Shown here: piece by piece, positions 25,701 through 34,339 of the stretch | Numbering within the stretch: the stretch's first letter is position 1 | How the letters are laid out: every line of letters starts with the position of its first letter | Source of the DNA: a virus | IMG/VR virus record: IMGVR_UViG_3300042549_001238 | Coordinates: 1 to 50,104 of that record | Reading direction: 5' to 3' (one strand) | Length of the DNA: 50,104 nucleotides | Notes under the pieces: model-generated | Told to the model about the DNA's origin: nothing | The model's input: the letters and a program-made list of their open reading frames with translations, nothing else | The model's database searches: none | Position numbers and translations under genes: made by a program

Positions 25701-26718
25701 GGTCAGCAGAAATTTTGCGAGTTCCAATTGTTTCAAACTCAAATCCTTTAACGTATGCTTTTCCTGGCTCTACGTTGATTATAAATGTTGATGTGTTTTC
25801 TGATTGACCTATTGGCGTGTTTGCAGTAATATTAACACGGAAAGGTTTTACAGCATAGTTGCCAGATTCATCATAGGTTCTACGCGCAAATGTTTTTTCA
25901 AGTTCAGAGTAAATTGGATAACTGACTTGACGTGTAATTACACCATTCTCAACACGCAACAGTTCAAAGAAACGACTATCGTCAACAGAATCTAATGTTC
26001 TCTTAGCCAAGACTAACGAGAACTGATAGCGATGAGCACCAGGAGCCTGATAGTTAAAGGCTTCCTGAGCTGGATCTAGTAGAGCATTATCAACTGACTC
26101 AGTGACAATTTCCTCATCGATTTCTAGACCAACTCTGTAGGTTGGTGTGCTAGAATATGGTTCAAGAACAATTGTTTGTGGTGCAACTGTTACGAAGTAA
26201 CCGTCGACATAAAACACACCTTGATTGATAGAAACAACAGAACCAGTGCCTGTTGGTGCTGTTGTAGTTACGTTTGCAGAATTGCCACCAGCTGTTGAGA
26301 TAGTTTGCCCAGAAGTAAATGAAGTACCACGAAGATACTTAATCATCAAAGTACGGTCGGCGGTCGTTGAATATGTCTGAATTACTTTTGCACGTGTTTT
26401 AGGTGCGCCTGAATTGAACACGGTAAGACCAAAAAAGTCTTCAAGGTCAATATCGTTTCCAGCAAATTGTGGGTTTAATTTAACATAGTTAATTGATGTG
26501 TCGAGCGTTAGGTGACCGCCAATAACTGGTGAGCCATCCTGAAAGATATGATCACCGAACTGCTTAATCTGGTTCTGTAGAATAGACTGAATTTGAGTCA
26601 ATTCGCGAGCCTGAACAGCGAATCCAGGACGGAACAAAATACGCATATAGTTCTTTTCTAATGCGCCATTCGTTGCCTCGAAATCGTCCCAATACGGTGA
26701 TGCGTTAAAATCTGCCAT
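22789..26718 (-). CDS. Very large virion protein with DUF4815
   Basis: The product is 1309 residues. The N-terminal part (about 1-50 and on) has the DUF4815 signature: N-Y-M-R-I-L-F-R-P-G-F-A-V-Q-A-R-E-L-T-Q-I-Q-S with the following Q-N-Q-I-K-Q-F-G-D-H-I-F-Q-D-G-S. This family is found in T4-like cyanophage virion proteins next to gp8. The rest is beta-rich, and the C-terminus contains a YYSTTYYDS segment and an aromatic end. AAGGTGT lies eight bases before the ATG. It probably links baseplate wedge to fibres. Confidence 0.8.
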   Translation of the reverse strand: MADFNASPYWDDFEATNGALEKNYMRILFRPGFAVQARELTQIQSILQNQIKQFGDHIFQDGSPVIGGHLTLDTSINYVKLNPQFAGNDIDLEDFFGLTVFNSGAPKTRAKVIQTYSTTADRTLMIKYLRGTSFTSGQTISTAGGNSANVTTTAPTGTGSVVSINQGVFYVDGYFVTVAPQTIVLEPYSSTPTYRVGLEIDEEIVTESVDNALLDPAQEAFNYQAPGAHRYQFSLVLAKRTLDSVDDSRFFELLRVENGVITRQVSYPIYSELEKTFARRTYDESGNYAVKPFRVNITANTPIGQSENTSTFIINVEPGKAYVKGFEFETIGTRKISADRARNYKSSKDYNLSVYYGNRIQLANVQGSTTNGIIFSDNLDEVDIHCVANNQVDLSSGESSKYYATRIGTAKLRNLDRTSSASIYYAYLTDVNYNPFISMTGAQSPNVTSVNLGSHFSSTNDAYVGGTVTMIDQISGEYGIITNYNGTTKVAVLDRQLSQTIVVNQRFSLSMPVSTSESIMVANTTSLTSANLQANVSSTSKDILGSASIQDTSFNRMVFELPNYYIRYNSDLSVDLYRKKIIKNQSFTTNGALTLALTGSETYDFGVNGSVVSDADLIENIIVVPTTGTTPGRIVDLTAGAANVKRTTSQSIDICTDSASGTDFTGDVYVTVKITNANGSFRRNKTLVQSNSALTAGDTLSSSDPVLGYTDVELNTSNGIAWYTSSSVIARVPGEKQSLFVSDVVKIKKIYDSGDITQIPSTTNMIDITDRYTFDSGQTDNYYDHAAIILKPGASAPKGQTAVLFDYYTHTGTGYLSAKSYDSTIYDEEKIPVYKSISGKNYNLRDCIDLRPFREPGTSVTPYSTAPVDARVNVASGGTLVQSNTALSSNILTPPIVTGSIIKIGNDYRTVNSVINLTAVTVSSSFSASSTNTAINMVFQNYDFNGSIIQRPTDPMELDYDYYLPRIDKLIVTKDKEFKILNGVPSLTPKEPIENEDSMAIYTLYIPPYTASLQSIDLKYIDNRRYTMKDISVMDKRLAEVENFIALKQSEQDLIQDPPKSPITPEVNKPIYGTLVDEFNDLTIADTNNDFACSIENGKLSAYKNITTFSLKPATTGNNIRDKFVTIPYTESSFAEQKLSTTGASETVQSTMIAKFEGFVTLTPESDYFYSLEHQPYITDSIGRYFELRQTQTTPASSLTDNVIETIGGGGYYSTTYYDSVISGRNSPISVSSTVSVPHYAGPASDIDPRVTQQLDINLAGVAPETFLNSTWAGTQRGFGQSAVENIFTPDWTQDGFLTAQSFGKFDDF

Positions 26719-26728
26719 AAATTACACC

Positions 26729-28354
26729 TTAAAATTCTACAACAAGTTTGGTTGTTTCTGTTTGATTTTCGTGACGAGTAATCTTTGCTCTGTTTTCAAT
26801 GTAAAGAATTTCTCCAGAGAAAATATTTATATCTGGTTCAATAACATTAAACACTTTAGCAAAGACTGACGGAGCGTCTTTTTGGTAAATCGTTTCGTTT
26901 TCAGCGCCAGTGACGTCGCCAACGATGTTGTTTACATATAAGATATTGGTATCATTGTCGAAATGCACTACCCTTGCACTAAATGTGGCAGTCGCAAAAC
27001 TACTTCCAACATATACAGTTTCATTATGACCAAAATCTACTGGAGGGTTGGATGTAATAATTTGAGTGTACATTGGATAGGCTGATGCAGTTGCAAATAA
27101 ACCATTAGCAAATTTAACGTCCTTAATAATAGAAATTTGTCTGATTAGGTCTGTGCCATCATTTTCTACTGGTAGATTTCCATCGACATCACCCTCAAAA
27201 TCTACTGAAATCATTAAATCTGACCCACCAAGTTCTCTTTGTGGATCATATCCATGACCATATTGTGAACTGATAATTGCTTTAAGGTTTGCAGCTGTTC
27301 CTATTGTTTGTTGCAGTGGGTCGTTGGTCGTAATGGTTGCAGTTGTATAATTATTGCCGCCATCTAGAATATTAATATCCACAATCACACCAGACGCAAC
27401 GTCAACACTGACGTTTGCCAATGTTCCATCGCCTGTAACCGCCACTACTGGGTAATTGTTAACACTACTACCTGCATAATAACCAGATCCACCATTAATA
27501 ATCTTAATAATATCGATACGACCATCGACTGCGTTATCGAATACGATAATGTCGCGAAGAACTGGCATATACTTATCGGTGAAGAACTTATTCTTTAATC
27601 CAGTTGGGATTGTATACATATACTTCCATTTGTATCCATCGGCAGTTTCAACGTATGGATTTTCTGGCAATTCGCCACCTAATGAAATTTGTGGTTCGGT
27701 GTTAGAAACAATACCAGCATTATTGAACAAACATTTAAATACTTGGTCTTTAGAATTTCTTACATAAAATTTATTAGAATATTGGGTATCAGAAATGTCT
27801 ACTTTAAATATGTTAGCAGAAGTGTACGCTGAAGTAAAGACGCTGTTAACTCGCAAAAAGTCGCCTTTGGCATTTACTGAAACAACTTCTTTAGTTTCGT
27901 TACCTATCTTAATGATTGAACCTGCAGTCAATGCTGGTGTGGCAGAAGCGAGATTTACAACGTTGGCATTTACAGTGTTTGCTAAACTTAATGATACGTT
28001 AACATTACCACCAGCAACTTTTGTATCAAGAATTTTAACGAATAGATTTGCTGTTTGATCATACGCAACATAAACTGTGTTGTTAGACCAGTCTACACGA
28101 GGGATAACTGGCTGAATATCGTTGCTGGTAATTCTTTTTAACAGTTGACCATCTCTAAACAATTCATTTTTATATTCAGTTGTATCGTGTGGCGCCGCAA
28201 TTTCAACGTCATCAAATAATGCTGTGTTCGAAGTGTTAGCCCAAGCCAAAGACCGTCCAATGCAAACATAAACATTTGCGAGGGGAACGGAAACCATCTT
28301 CTCGAAGTTCTTAGCGTTTGTGATCCCAAAATCTTTGGTAATTAATGACTTCAT
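26729..28354 (-). CDS. gp8: Baseplate wedge protein gp8
   Basis: The product is 541 residues versus 334 in T4, because of beta-rich inserts. T4 gp8 hallmarks are present: early Y-V-C-I-G-R-S-L-A-W (T4 has F-I-T-F-G-R-S-E-P-W), V-I-P-R-V-D-W, the A-D-G-Y-K-W-K-Y-M-Y-T-I-P strand, and the C-terminal G-E-I-L-Y-I-E-N-R motif. gp8 forms the wedge with gp6, gp7, gp10 and gp53. The gene follows gp7 by 3 bases. The inserts include a GGSGYYAG glycine-rich motif seen in the neighbours. Confidence 0.85.
   Translation of the reverse strand: MKSLITKDFGITNAKNFEKMVSVPLANVYVCIGRSLAWANTSNTALFDDVEIAAPHDTTEYKNELFRDGQLLKRITSNDIQPVIPRVDWSNNTVYVAYDQTANLFVKILDTKVAGGNVNVSLSLANTVNANVVNLASATPALTAGSIIKIGNETKEVVSVNAKGDFLRVNSVFTSAYTSANIFKVDISDTQYSNKFYVRNSKDQVFKCLFNNAGIVSNTEPQISLGGELPENPYVETADGYKWKYMYTIPTGLKNKFFTDKYMPVLRDIIVFDNAVDGRIDIIKIINGGSGYYAGSSVNNYPVVAVTGDGTLANVSVDVASGVIVDINILDGGNNYTTATITTNDPLQQTIGTAANLKAIISSQYGHGYDPQRELGGSDLMISVDFEGDVDGNLPVENDGTDLIRQISIIKDVKFANGLFATASAYPMYTQIITSNPPVDFGHNETVYVGSSFATATFSARVVHFDNDTNILYVNNIVGDVTGAENETIYQKDAPSVFAKVFNVIEPDINIFSGEILYIENRAKITRHENQTETTKLVVEF
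26824..26831 (-). promoter_or_regulatory. Possible late promoter inside gp8
   Basis: An exact TATAAATA on the minus strand lies in the gp8 3' coding region, about 106 bases before the DUF4815 gene. It could be an internal late promoter, but the octamer also encodes ordinary codons, and chance matches are expected in DNA this AT-rich. Confidence 0.25.
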
Positions 28355-28357
28355 CTT

Positions 28358-31300
28358 TTATCCGTTATTTCTAATAATTGTGTAAGATACAACGTTATAT
28401 GTTGGATTCTTGAGGTACAAGACATTTCCTGTAGCTGATACTGAGGCATTTAAAGTCAATACATTGCCGCTGTTAGCTGAAACGTATCGATCATAAACTG
28501 TTCCAGAAATGTTAAAACTAATGTTATCTCCATTTTCTAAACTTTCGCCTATTGGAGAACTATTGGCATAAACAACAACGTCTGGATTACCGCTGGTTAT
28601 TCTTAACCTACCATCGCCAAGCCCACCAATCGGACTTTCTAACCATAAGGTATTGTCGTTGACAACGTTCGTGATAACTCTGGTATAACGCTTAAACTCT
28701 GCAGTTTCAGTTGTATTTATTACAAAAAGATCACCCACGTTGGCTCGAGTTAAAAATGCTGAAGTATTACCATAAAATACATTGCTGGAGTAGGTTGTAT
28801 TACCATTAGTAGATTGAGCAGTATTTGTTGTGTGTAGATCAGATTCAATAACGATTTCGCCATCTATAATGTTTTTAAGAAGATACTTGGAGAGTAACTG
28901 CATACCAGCTGGATGAGCCACACGGTACAAGGTATCACTGTAATCGTTTAACGACCGTTCTGATGAGATTTCATATGAGAAATTGTGGTAGTAATCGTTG
29001 TCTTGGATTTTTTTATCTGCACTTAAGAATCCATCTGTGTTTAGATAGAATCCATTGTACTTAATAAGACCTCTTAAGAATTCTGCATTGGCTTTAGCAA
29101 GACCATTACCATAAAAGTGTGGGTAAGTTCTTTCCACTGCATCATTTACATCATTAAATGATATTGTAGCATTTGCAGAAGTGCTGGTTGGCAATCGTAG
29201 CGTTAGGTTGCTAGAGGTTGTTGCAACTTTAATCGGCAAGGATGTGTCTATAGAACCAGAATAATTGAAGACGCGAATTACGGTATTCGTTGAGTCAGCA
29301 CGATAAATCTCGTCGACAGTTCCGCGGAAGGTTGCATCAGCATTTGTTGCACCACCCTGCCAAACTGAATCGCCACCCAAAATAATTTGTCCTGCAGCAA
29401 GATTATCAGTGAGGATATCTACAACCTTTAGAGAAGTTGTAGGCGTGTTAGCGTAATCGAATCCACGATTAATAATCTTAAAGTCTTGAATACGACCGAT
29501 GTCTGACGTCTCAGCTGAAAATTCTTCTTCGTCGCTCAACAAAATAACATCCAACACCGCGCCAGTTCCAGTAGAGGCATTACCAGTATTGATGTCTCTA
29601 ATTAATATTGTTGGTCTGGCTGAATATCCTTCACCGCGATTATCTAACGTGACGGTTTCTATAGTTCCAGTTGCATTTACGGTGTGATATGCATTAGCAC
29701 CATATCCAGTTCCAACAAATTCAATTACATTGTTTATGGTGTTATATCCAGTTCCACCATTTCGAATTAAAATTGTTCCGAGTTTACCTGCACCGCGCAC
29801 ATTAGGGCGGACATCTAGGAATAATGCAAAATTTAGAATGTTGGTTTGATTTATATTATTCTCAAATAATCTGTCAAGATATAATGTTTTAGTATTTGAT
29901 GAACTTCCTGGATTATTTACAACATAATCTACCACTTCAGCGAAGTGTGCTGTATCGCCGACATCTAAGAATAGACGACATCCTGTGTAAAATCCATTAG
30001 CCAAACTATATGAAGCATTAGATGAATTTAAACGAATTGTTGGTGGTGTTGCTGCAGGATTATATTGAGAAAATTGACTTGAAGGAATACGAATAAATCC
30101 TTCGTCAAGAGAATAATCAGATTCAAATACTGAAATAGCATCAAAGGTTGGTTCTTCTTCAAAGAACGACCCACCATCTTTTAGATCTAATGCACTGATT
30201 CTTCCCAATCGTATTGTTTCAAACGTCATGGCTCTACCGATTTCGGTTTGAGCATTTGCATAAATTTTTACATTGCTCGTAGCATCTGGAGCAACGGCAA
30301 GTGCTGTAGCCAAAGTTGCAACTTTACTTGTACCATTATATGCGGAAATAACTGCTGAGTTCGGTGAACCTGCTACTCCTGTTCCGCCAACAATTTGCAA
30401 AACGAAAGACTTATACCAATCATTTACAGTGCTTGCTGTATATGTGGCAGTGTTTAGGTTTACCGTTGTTGTTGTATTACCAGGATTAGTAGTTAAATTT
30501 GCATATGCTGTAACATTATCAAAGTCATATTGTGTTGCGTTTAATAGAATATCATTTTTATATACAATAGCATCTGTATTGAACTCTATGTCTGCACCAT
30601 TAGCACCAACATCGTTAACACCGAAAATGATGACATTAGCACCAATACCTGATGTTGAGAATATGCGAACTAGCGAATTCGGATCTTCTCTAAAGAAGTA
30701 TCCAGGTTTAGTAACTTCGATGGATTCAATAGAACCTGTTGAAACATTATTAACAACAGCAACTGCTTTGGTTGCATCTGGTGAATCTGCTAACCCACCA
30801 AATAAAACTACTGGGTCACCTTTCTTGTATTTTCTACCAGTTTGTACAACGCCAAATCTGTTTCTAAACAAACTTAAATTAGATATCAAAGATATGATCT
30901 TAGATTTAAATTGCTTAATATCGCCGTTCTCATCGGTGTAGTTTACGACAAGATTTTCGCCAGCATCAAACAGTCGAGTTACATTAGACACATATATTTC
31001 TACGAACTCTCGACCTGTTTCACCGTCTACTGTCAGCACTGCTTTCTCAATCACACAAGTTGTTCTTGAGTTTTCGCCTACACCTAAACATTTTTCAAGA
31101 AGTTTAATGTTAAAGTTGGTGTATTCGCTTAATTCAACTTTGTAGAGTTTTACAGAATCATAGGTTTGAGGGATTACATCGTTATTAGCATACTTTGTAT
31201 TTGCGAATGCGATTTCAACGTTCATGTAATCGCCAGCTGTATTAACAAATGTCACTAGACGACGATTTTCACCAATACGAATGTATGAGTTTGCAGTTAT

Positions 31301-31825
31301 ACCTTTAGTGATTAAGTTAAAACCATTAGCAGTAATTGTGTTAGCAGTTGCTGCAAATACGTTTACATTGCCACCAGGAACCAAAGAACTTGCATCTGTA
31401 AATGCCAAACGAAGTGCTTGTGGTAGTTTCCATTTACCGTCAGATGCTTTTAAGATATCTTCTTTAGGGAAATGAAGATCTACATCTTGACCATACAATG
31501 TACGAAATAAAAACTTAAAAGATTCGCCAGTACCTTTCTTAGAATAAAAATACTTGGCTGCTTTTAGTAATTTTTCTGTTGTAAACTCAGTTTCTTCAGG
31601 AAAATTTGGAATAATTTTAGATTTAAAATACTTAACGAGGTCTGCGCGAGTCTCGTCAATATCCATATAATCGTATAATTGTTTTCCTACGTTTACTGCT
31701 TTAGTATTTTGTTCTAGATATTCATAATACTTTTTAATCAGTGTAACAAATTTTGGGTGATCTGCTAGGACGAATCCTGGTAATTGATTCTCAACAAGCG
31801 TTGATATGTAATTATTTGCAAACAT
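28358..31825 (-). CDS. gp7: Baseplate wedge protein gp7-like
   Basis: The product is 1155 residues. The start region (LADHPKFVTLIKKYYEYL, then ...KYFYSKKGTGESFKFLFRTL...) matches the C-terminal part of T4 gp7, which has FYSTKGIEASYKFLFKVLY, and a late V-A-H-P-A-G-M segment matches HPVGF. The T4 order of parts is rearranged: the gp7-type helical module is N-terminal here, followed by a long beta-rich region with many GGTGYN or RGEGYS motifs. gp7 links the wedge to the hub. It overlaps gp6 by one base (TAATG). Confidence 0.75.
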   Translation of the reverse strand: MFANNYISTLVENQLPGFVLADHPKFVTLIKKYYEYLEQNTKAVNVGKQLYDYMDIDETRADLVKYFKSKIIPNFPEETEFTTEKLLKAAKYFYSKKGTGESFKFLFRTLYGQDVDLHFPKEDILKASDGKWKLPQALRLAFTDASSLVPGGNVNVFAATANTITANGFNLITKGITANSYIRIGENRRLVTFVNTAGDYMNVEIAFANTKYANNDVIPQTYDSVKLYKVELSEYTNFNIKLLEKCLGVGENSRTTCVIEKAVLTVDGETGREFVEIYVSNVTRLFDAGENLVVNYTDENGDIKQFKSKIISLISNLSLFRNRFGVVQTGRKYKKGDPVVLFGGLADSPDATKAVAVVNNVSTGSIESIEVTKPGYFFREDPNSLVRIFSTSGIGANVIIFGVNDVGANGADIEFNTDAIVYKNDILLNATQYDFDNVTAYANLTTNPGNTTTTVNLNTATYTASTVNDWYKSFVLQIVGGTGVAGSPNSAVISAYNGTSKVATLATALAVAPDATSNVKIYANAQTEIGRAMTFETIRLGRISALDLKDGGSFFEEEPTFDAISVFESDYSLDEGFIRIPSSQFSQYNPAATPPTIRLNSSNASYSLANGFYTGCRLFLDVGDTAHFAEVVDYVVNNPGSSSNTKTLYLDRLFENNINQTNILNFALFLDVRPNVRGAGKLGTILIRNGGTGYNTINNVIEFVGTGYGANAYHTVNATGTIETVTLDNRGEGYSARPTILIRDINTGNASTGTGAVLDVILLSDEEEFSAETSDIGRIQDFKIINRGFDYANTPTTSLKVVDILTDNLAAGQIILGGDSVWQGGATNADATFRGTVDEIYRADSTNTVIRVFNYSGSIDTSLPIKVATTSSNLTLRLPTSTSANATISFNDVNDAVERTYPHFYGNGLAKANAEFLRGLIKYNGFYLNTDGFLSADKKIQDNDYYHNFSYEISSERSLNDYSDTLYRVAHPAGMQLLSKYLLKNIIDGEIVIESDLHTTNTAQSTNGNTTYSSNVFYGNTSAFLTRANVGDLFVINTTETAEFKRYTRVITNVVNDNTLWLESPIGGLGDGRLRITSGNPDVVVYANSSPIGESLENGDNISFNISGTVYDRYVSANSGNVLTLNASVSATGNVLYLKNPTYNVVSYTIIRNNG

Positions 31826-33927
31826 TAATCGACTGATTTAACTGTTATGTTGATTGCATTTATATCTTGGTCATCAATAGTAATAATGCGACTACGAGCA
31901 GATTCAAAGTTATTTGTTTCTGGTTTAGCCACAATTCTAAAGATCTTTAGTGGGTCTTCGATAGAAACTGGATCAAACTGATTAAGCACAATTTTACCTA
32001 ACAAATAATCAATCGTTCCTGCTTCTGCATTTAGTGTTGTTTTAATGTTATTGTTGTCGAAGAAGTAACTACGCAATACACCATAGCGACCCTGAATATT
32101 TACACTAAACGATGCGGTTGTATCAACCTTATCCTGATAGTACAAAAGAGCAGTTGCTGTTGTATAGTTTATACCTGGTTTATCCACAATAACTTGTTTA
32201 ATTTTTCCATTTACAATTACTGGATATGCATTTGCTCCAACGCCGTCACCATTAATCGTAATAAATGGCGCTGTTCCACTATTGATCATCGATGTTGTAA
32301 TCTCATACGATGATTGAGTAGTTCCAGCAACAATATCTATAGACTCAACACCAGAAGAAGTGCCTTCTGTTTCTTCAAAAAAACATTTACGAAGAACGCC
32401 TTCTGAGTCATATTGTCTAAATGCTGGTGTTGAATAAATTCTATACGAAGGATCTTCGCGCGAAATTGATGTACCGAAATCAATTGTATAGTTTCTTGCA
32501 GCACCAACTTGAGGAATAAATCTTTTCTCAATTAATGTAACTGCATCAGAATACTGAATAGAAGATTCTGAGTCATCTATATTTCGAAGCAGTTTGGAGA
32601 TCTTAAATCTACCATTAAAATTATCTAGATCTGAATCTTTGTAGTTTATAATTGCATCTCTAACGATAGATTTTACTGAATCAGCAGAACGAGTTGTTTT
32701 AGTTTTATCATAAAATACTTCAGCAAAAATATTCAAATAGTTATAGTCAACGTCTACGAATTCAGGGATAATCGTAACTACAGAAACTGGTTTAATGATA
32801 TTATTAATAACATCTAATTTTTCAGACTCTGTTATCTCAAATCCAAGCGTTGGTTTCGCTGCAATGAATACTCTTCCATAAATTGGCGGATCATTTTCTT
32901 CGCCACCCCAAACGTTGACTGCTTCAAAGTATGGATAATTTTTATTGATCAACGCAATTAAATCTTCTTTAGTCACACCACGGTTATTAGAAACATATGC
33001 CTTTGGCGCACTGAAACGAATTTTTGATATTGATTCTTGCGCAGTGCCACCAGAAGCTGCTTTAATTGGATAGATGATAGAAGTTGTAAATCCACCAACA
33101 GAATCAACAAGAGAAAACGCATTAGATTTGTTCGCTGCGGCACCGTCAGTGCGAATGTAGTTTACGATAACAATGTTTCCGCTGGTGAGAGATTTACCTA
33201 ATACACCATCACCGAAATAAATTTTGTATTTACCGTTACGAGTTTCGTCTAGATAGTATACTGCAGCATTAGAAGAAACTGTCGTAGCATCTGTTGACAA
33301 TGTATATCGTTCAGTTTTAATACTTGTTGAAGATTCTTGTACCAACACTTCCATTGTATTTGTATCAATCCCATCATCAGGAAGTTCGAATGAAGCAGAT
33401 GGATTGTTTGTTGGATTATATGTAAATGTATAGGTCAATGGTTGACCTTGGTAGATGTACAGATTATCAAAACAAAAACGATTACATGTTGGATCGTAAT
33501 TTGTAGTTTTGGCTTCTGTATTCACAAAGGTATATGAGATACCATTTAGTGGTGTTGACTGAAGTCGTGTAAAACGTGGTAACGTCAATGATGCTGTTGT
33601 GTCGCCAGTTGGTCTGGTAATTTGAAGGTTGACAGTTGCTCTTGGAGCAACAGAAGAAACAGGAGTGTAACCTAGCATCTTAGCATGGGAAACTACGGAA
33701 TCGCGAAGAATGGCAGTGTCCAGAAACATCTCGTTGGCAATCATATTGTTATAATATGCCATGTAATGCGTGTTGTACGCGAGAACGTCAAGTAACGTAC
33801 TCATGCCTGAGGCTTCAAAGTCGAAGTCAGTAAATTCTGATTGATCGCGCAGGAAGTTTTTTAGATTAGTTTTAATCTGCGCAAAGTCTAGTTCTGTAAC
33901 AACTAGTTTTTGGTCTGTATTAGCCAT
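31825..33927 (-). CDS. gp6: Baseplate wedge protein gp6
   Basis: The product is 700 residues, close to T4 (660). The N-terminus F-A-Q-I-K-T-N-L-K-N-F-L ... F-T-D-F-D-F-E-A-S-G-M-S ... D-V-L-A-Y-N-T-H-Y matches gp6/gpJ-type baseplate proteins. gp6 dimers form the iris-like ring of the wedge that triggers sheath contraction. It overlaps gp25 by one base and gp7 by one base, so the 25-6-7 genes are translationally coupled as in T4-like phages. Confidence 0.9.
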   Translation of the reverse strand: MANTDQKLVVTELDFAQIKTNLKNFLRDQSEFTDFDFEASGMSTLLDVLAYNTHYMAYYNNMIANEMFLDTAILRDSVVSHAKMLGYTPVSSVAPRATVNLQITRPTGDTTASLTLPRFTRLQSTPLNGISYTFVNTEAKTTNYDPTCNRFCFDNLYIYQGQPLTYTFTYNPTNNPSASFELPDDGIDTNTMEVLVQESSTSIKTERYTLSTDATTVSSNAAVYYLDETRNGKYKIYFGDGVLGKSLTSGNIVIVNYIRTDGAAANKSNAFSLVDSVGGFTTSIIYPIKAASGGTAQESISKIRFSAPKAYVSNNRGVTKEDLIALINKNYPYFEAVNVWGGEENDPPIYGRVFIAAKPTLGFEITESEKLDVINNIIKPVSVVTIIPEFVDVDYNYLNIFAEVFYDKTKTTRSADSVKSIVRDAIINYKDSDLDNFNGRFKISKLLRNIDDSESSIQYSDAVTLIEKRFIPQVGAARNYTIDFGTSISREDPSYRIYSTPAFRQYDSEGVLRKCFFEETEGTSSGVESIDIVAGTTQSSYEITTSMINSGTAPFITINGDGVGANAYPVIVNGKIKQVIVDKPGINYTTATALLYYQDKVDTTASFSVNIQGRYGVLRSYFFDNNNIKTTLNAEAGTIDYLLGKIVLNQFDPVSIEDPLKIFRIVAKPETNNFESARSRIITIDDQDINAINITVKSVD

Positions 33928-34319
33928 TAACGGACCTTCTCTAAGAAAAAGTTAATTGTAACTGGTGCTTCAAGGTTATTAATATAAAATCTGATAGTAA
34001 TATCATAACGATTTTGTTCTGGATTTGCTTGGACTCTTACACCATCTATACCGACGCGAGGTTCAAAATTCTTAATTGTGTTCTGTATTTCGGTCTGCAT
34101 AATGCTTGCAGTAATAAACGAAACATCTTCAAACAACAAACTACGAATTCTAGAACCAAAATTAGGCTGGAATGGTTTTTCGCCCACATTGGTTAGAATT
34201 AAATTCTTTAATGCGCCAATAATCGCTGCATTTCCTGTGCGCTTGACGACATCCTTTGTTACTGGATGGGCTCTAAAATTTAGATCCAAGTCTTTGTAAA
34301 CTCTAACGTCTAACGACAT
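33927..34319 (-). CDS. gp25: Baseplate wedge protein gp25
   Basis: The product is 130 residues (T4: 132). The conserved core includes N-V-G-E-K-P-F-Q-P-N-F-G-S and the EPR motif (E86-P87-R88, N-F-E-P-R-V), which holds the gp25-gp6-gp7 core bundle that anchors the sheath. The old label 'lysozyme-like' for this family does not imply activity. AGAGGTG lies five bases before the ATG. Confidence 0.92.
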   Translation of the reverse strand: MSLDVRVYKDLDLNFRAHPVTKDVVKRTGNAAIIGALKNLILTNVGEKPFQPNFGSRIRSLLFEDVSFITASIMQTEIQNTIKNFEPRVGIDGVRVQANPEQNRYDITIRFYINNLEAPVTINFFLEKVR

Positions 34320-34339
34320 CTATACACCTCTCAGCATAT

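Noticed and set aside
33927-34319. Lysozyme activity for gp25
   Set aside because: The family label is historical; the EPR motif and position show a wedge structural protein.
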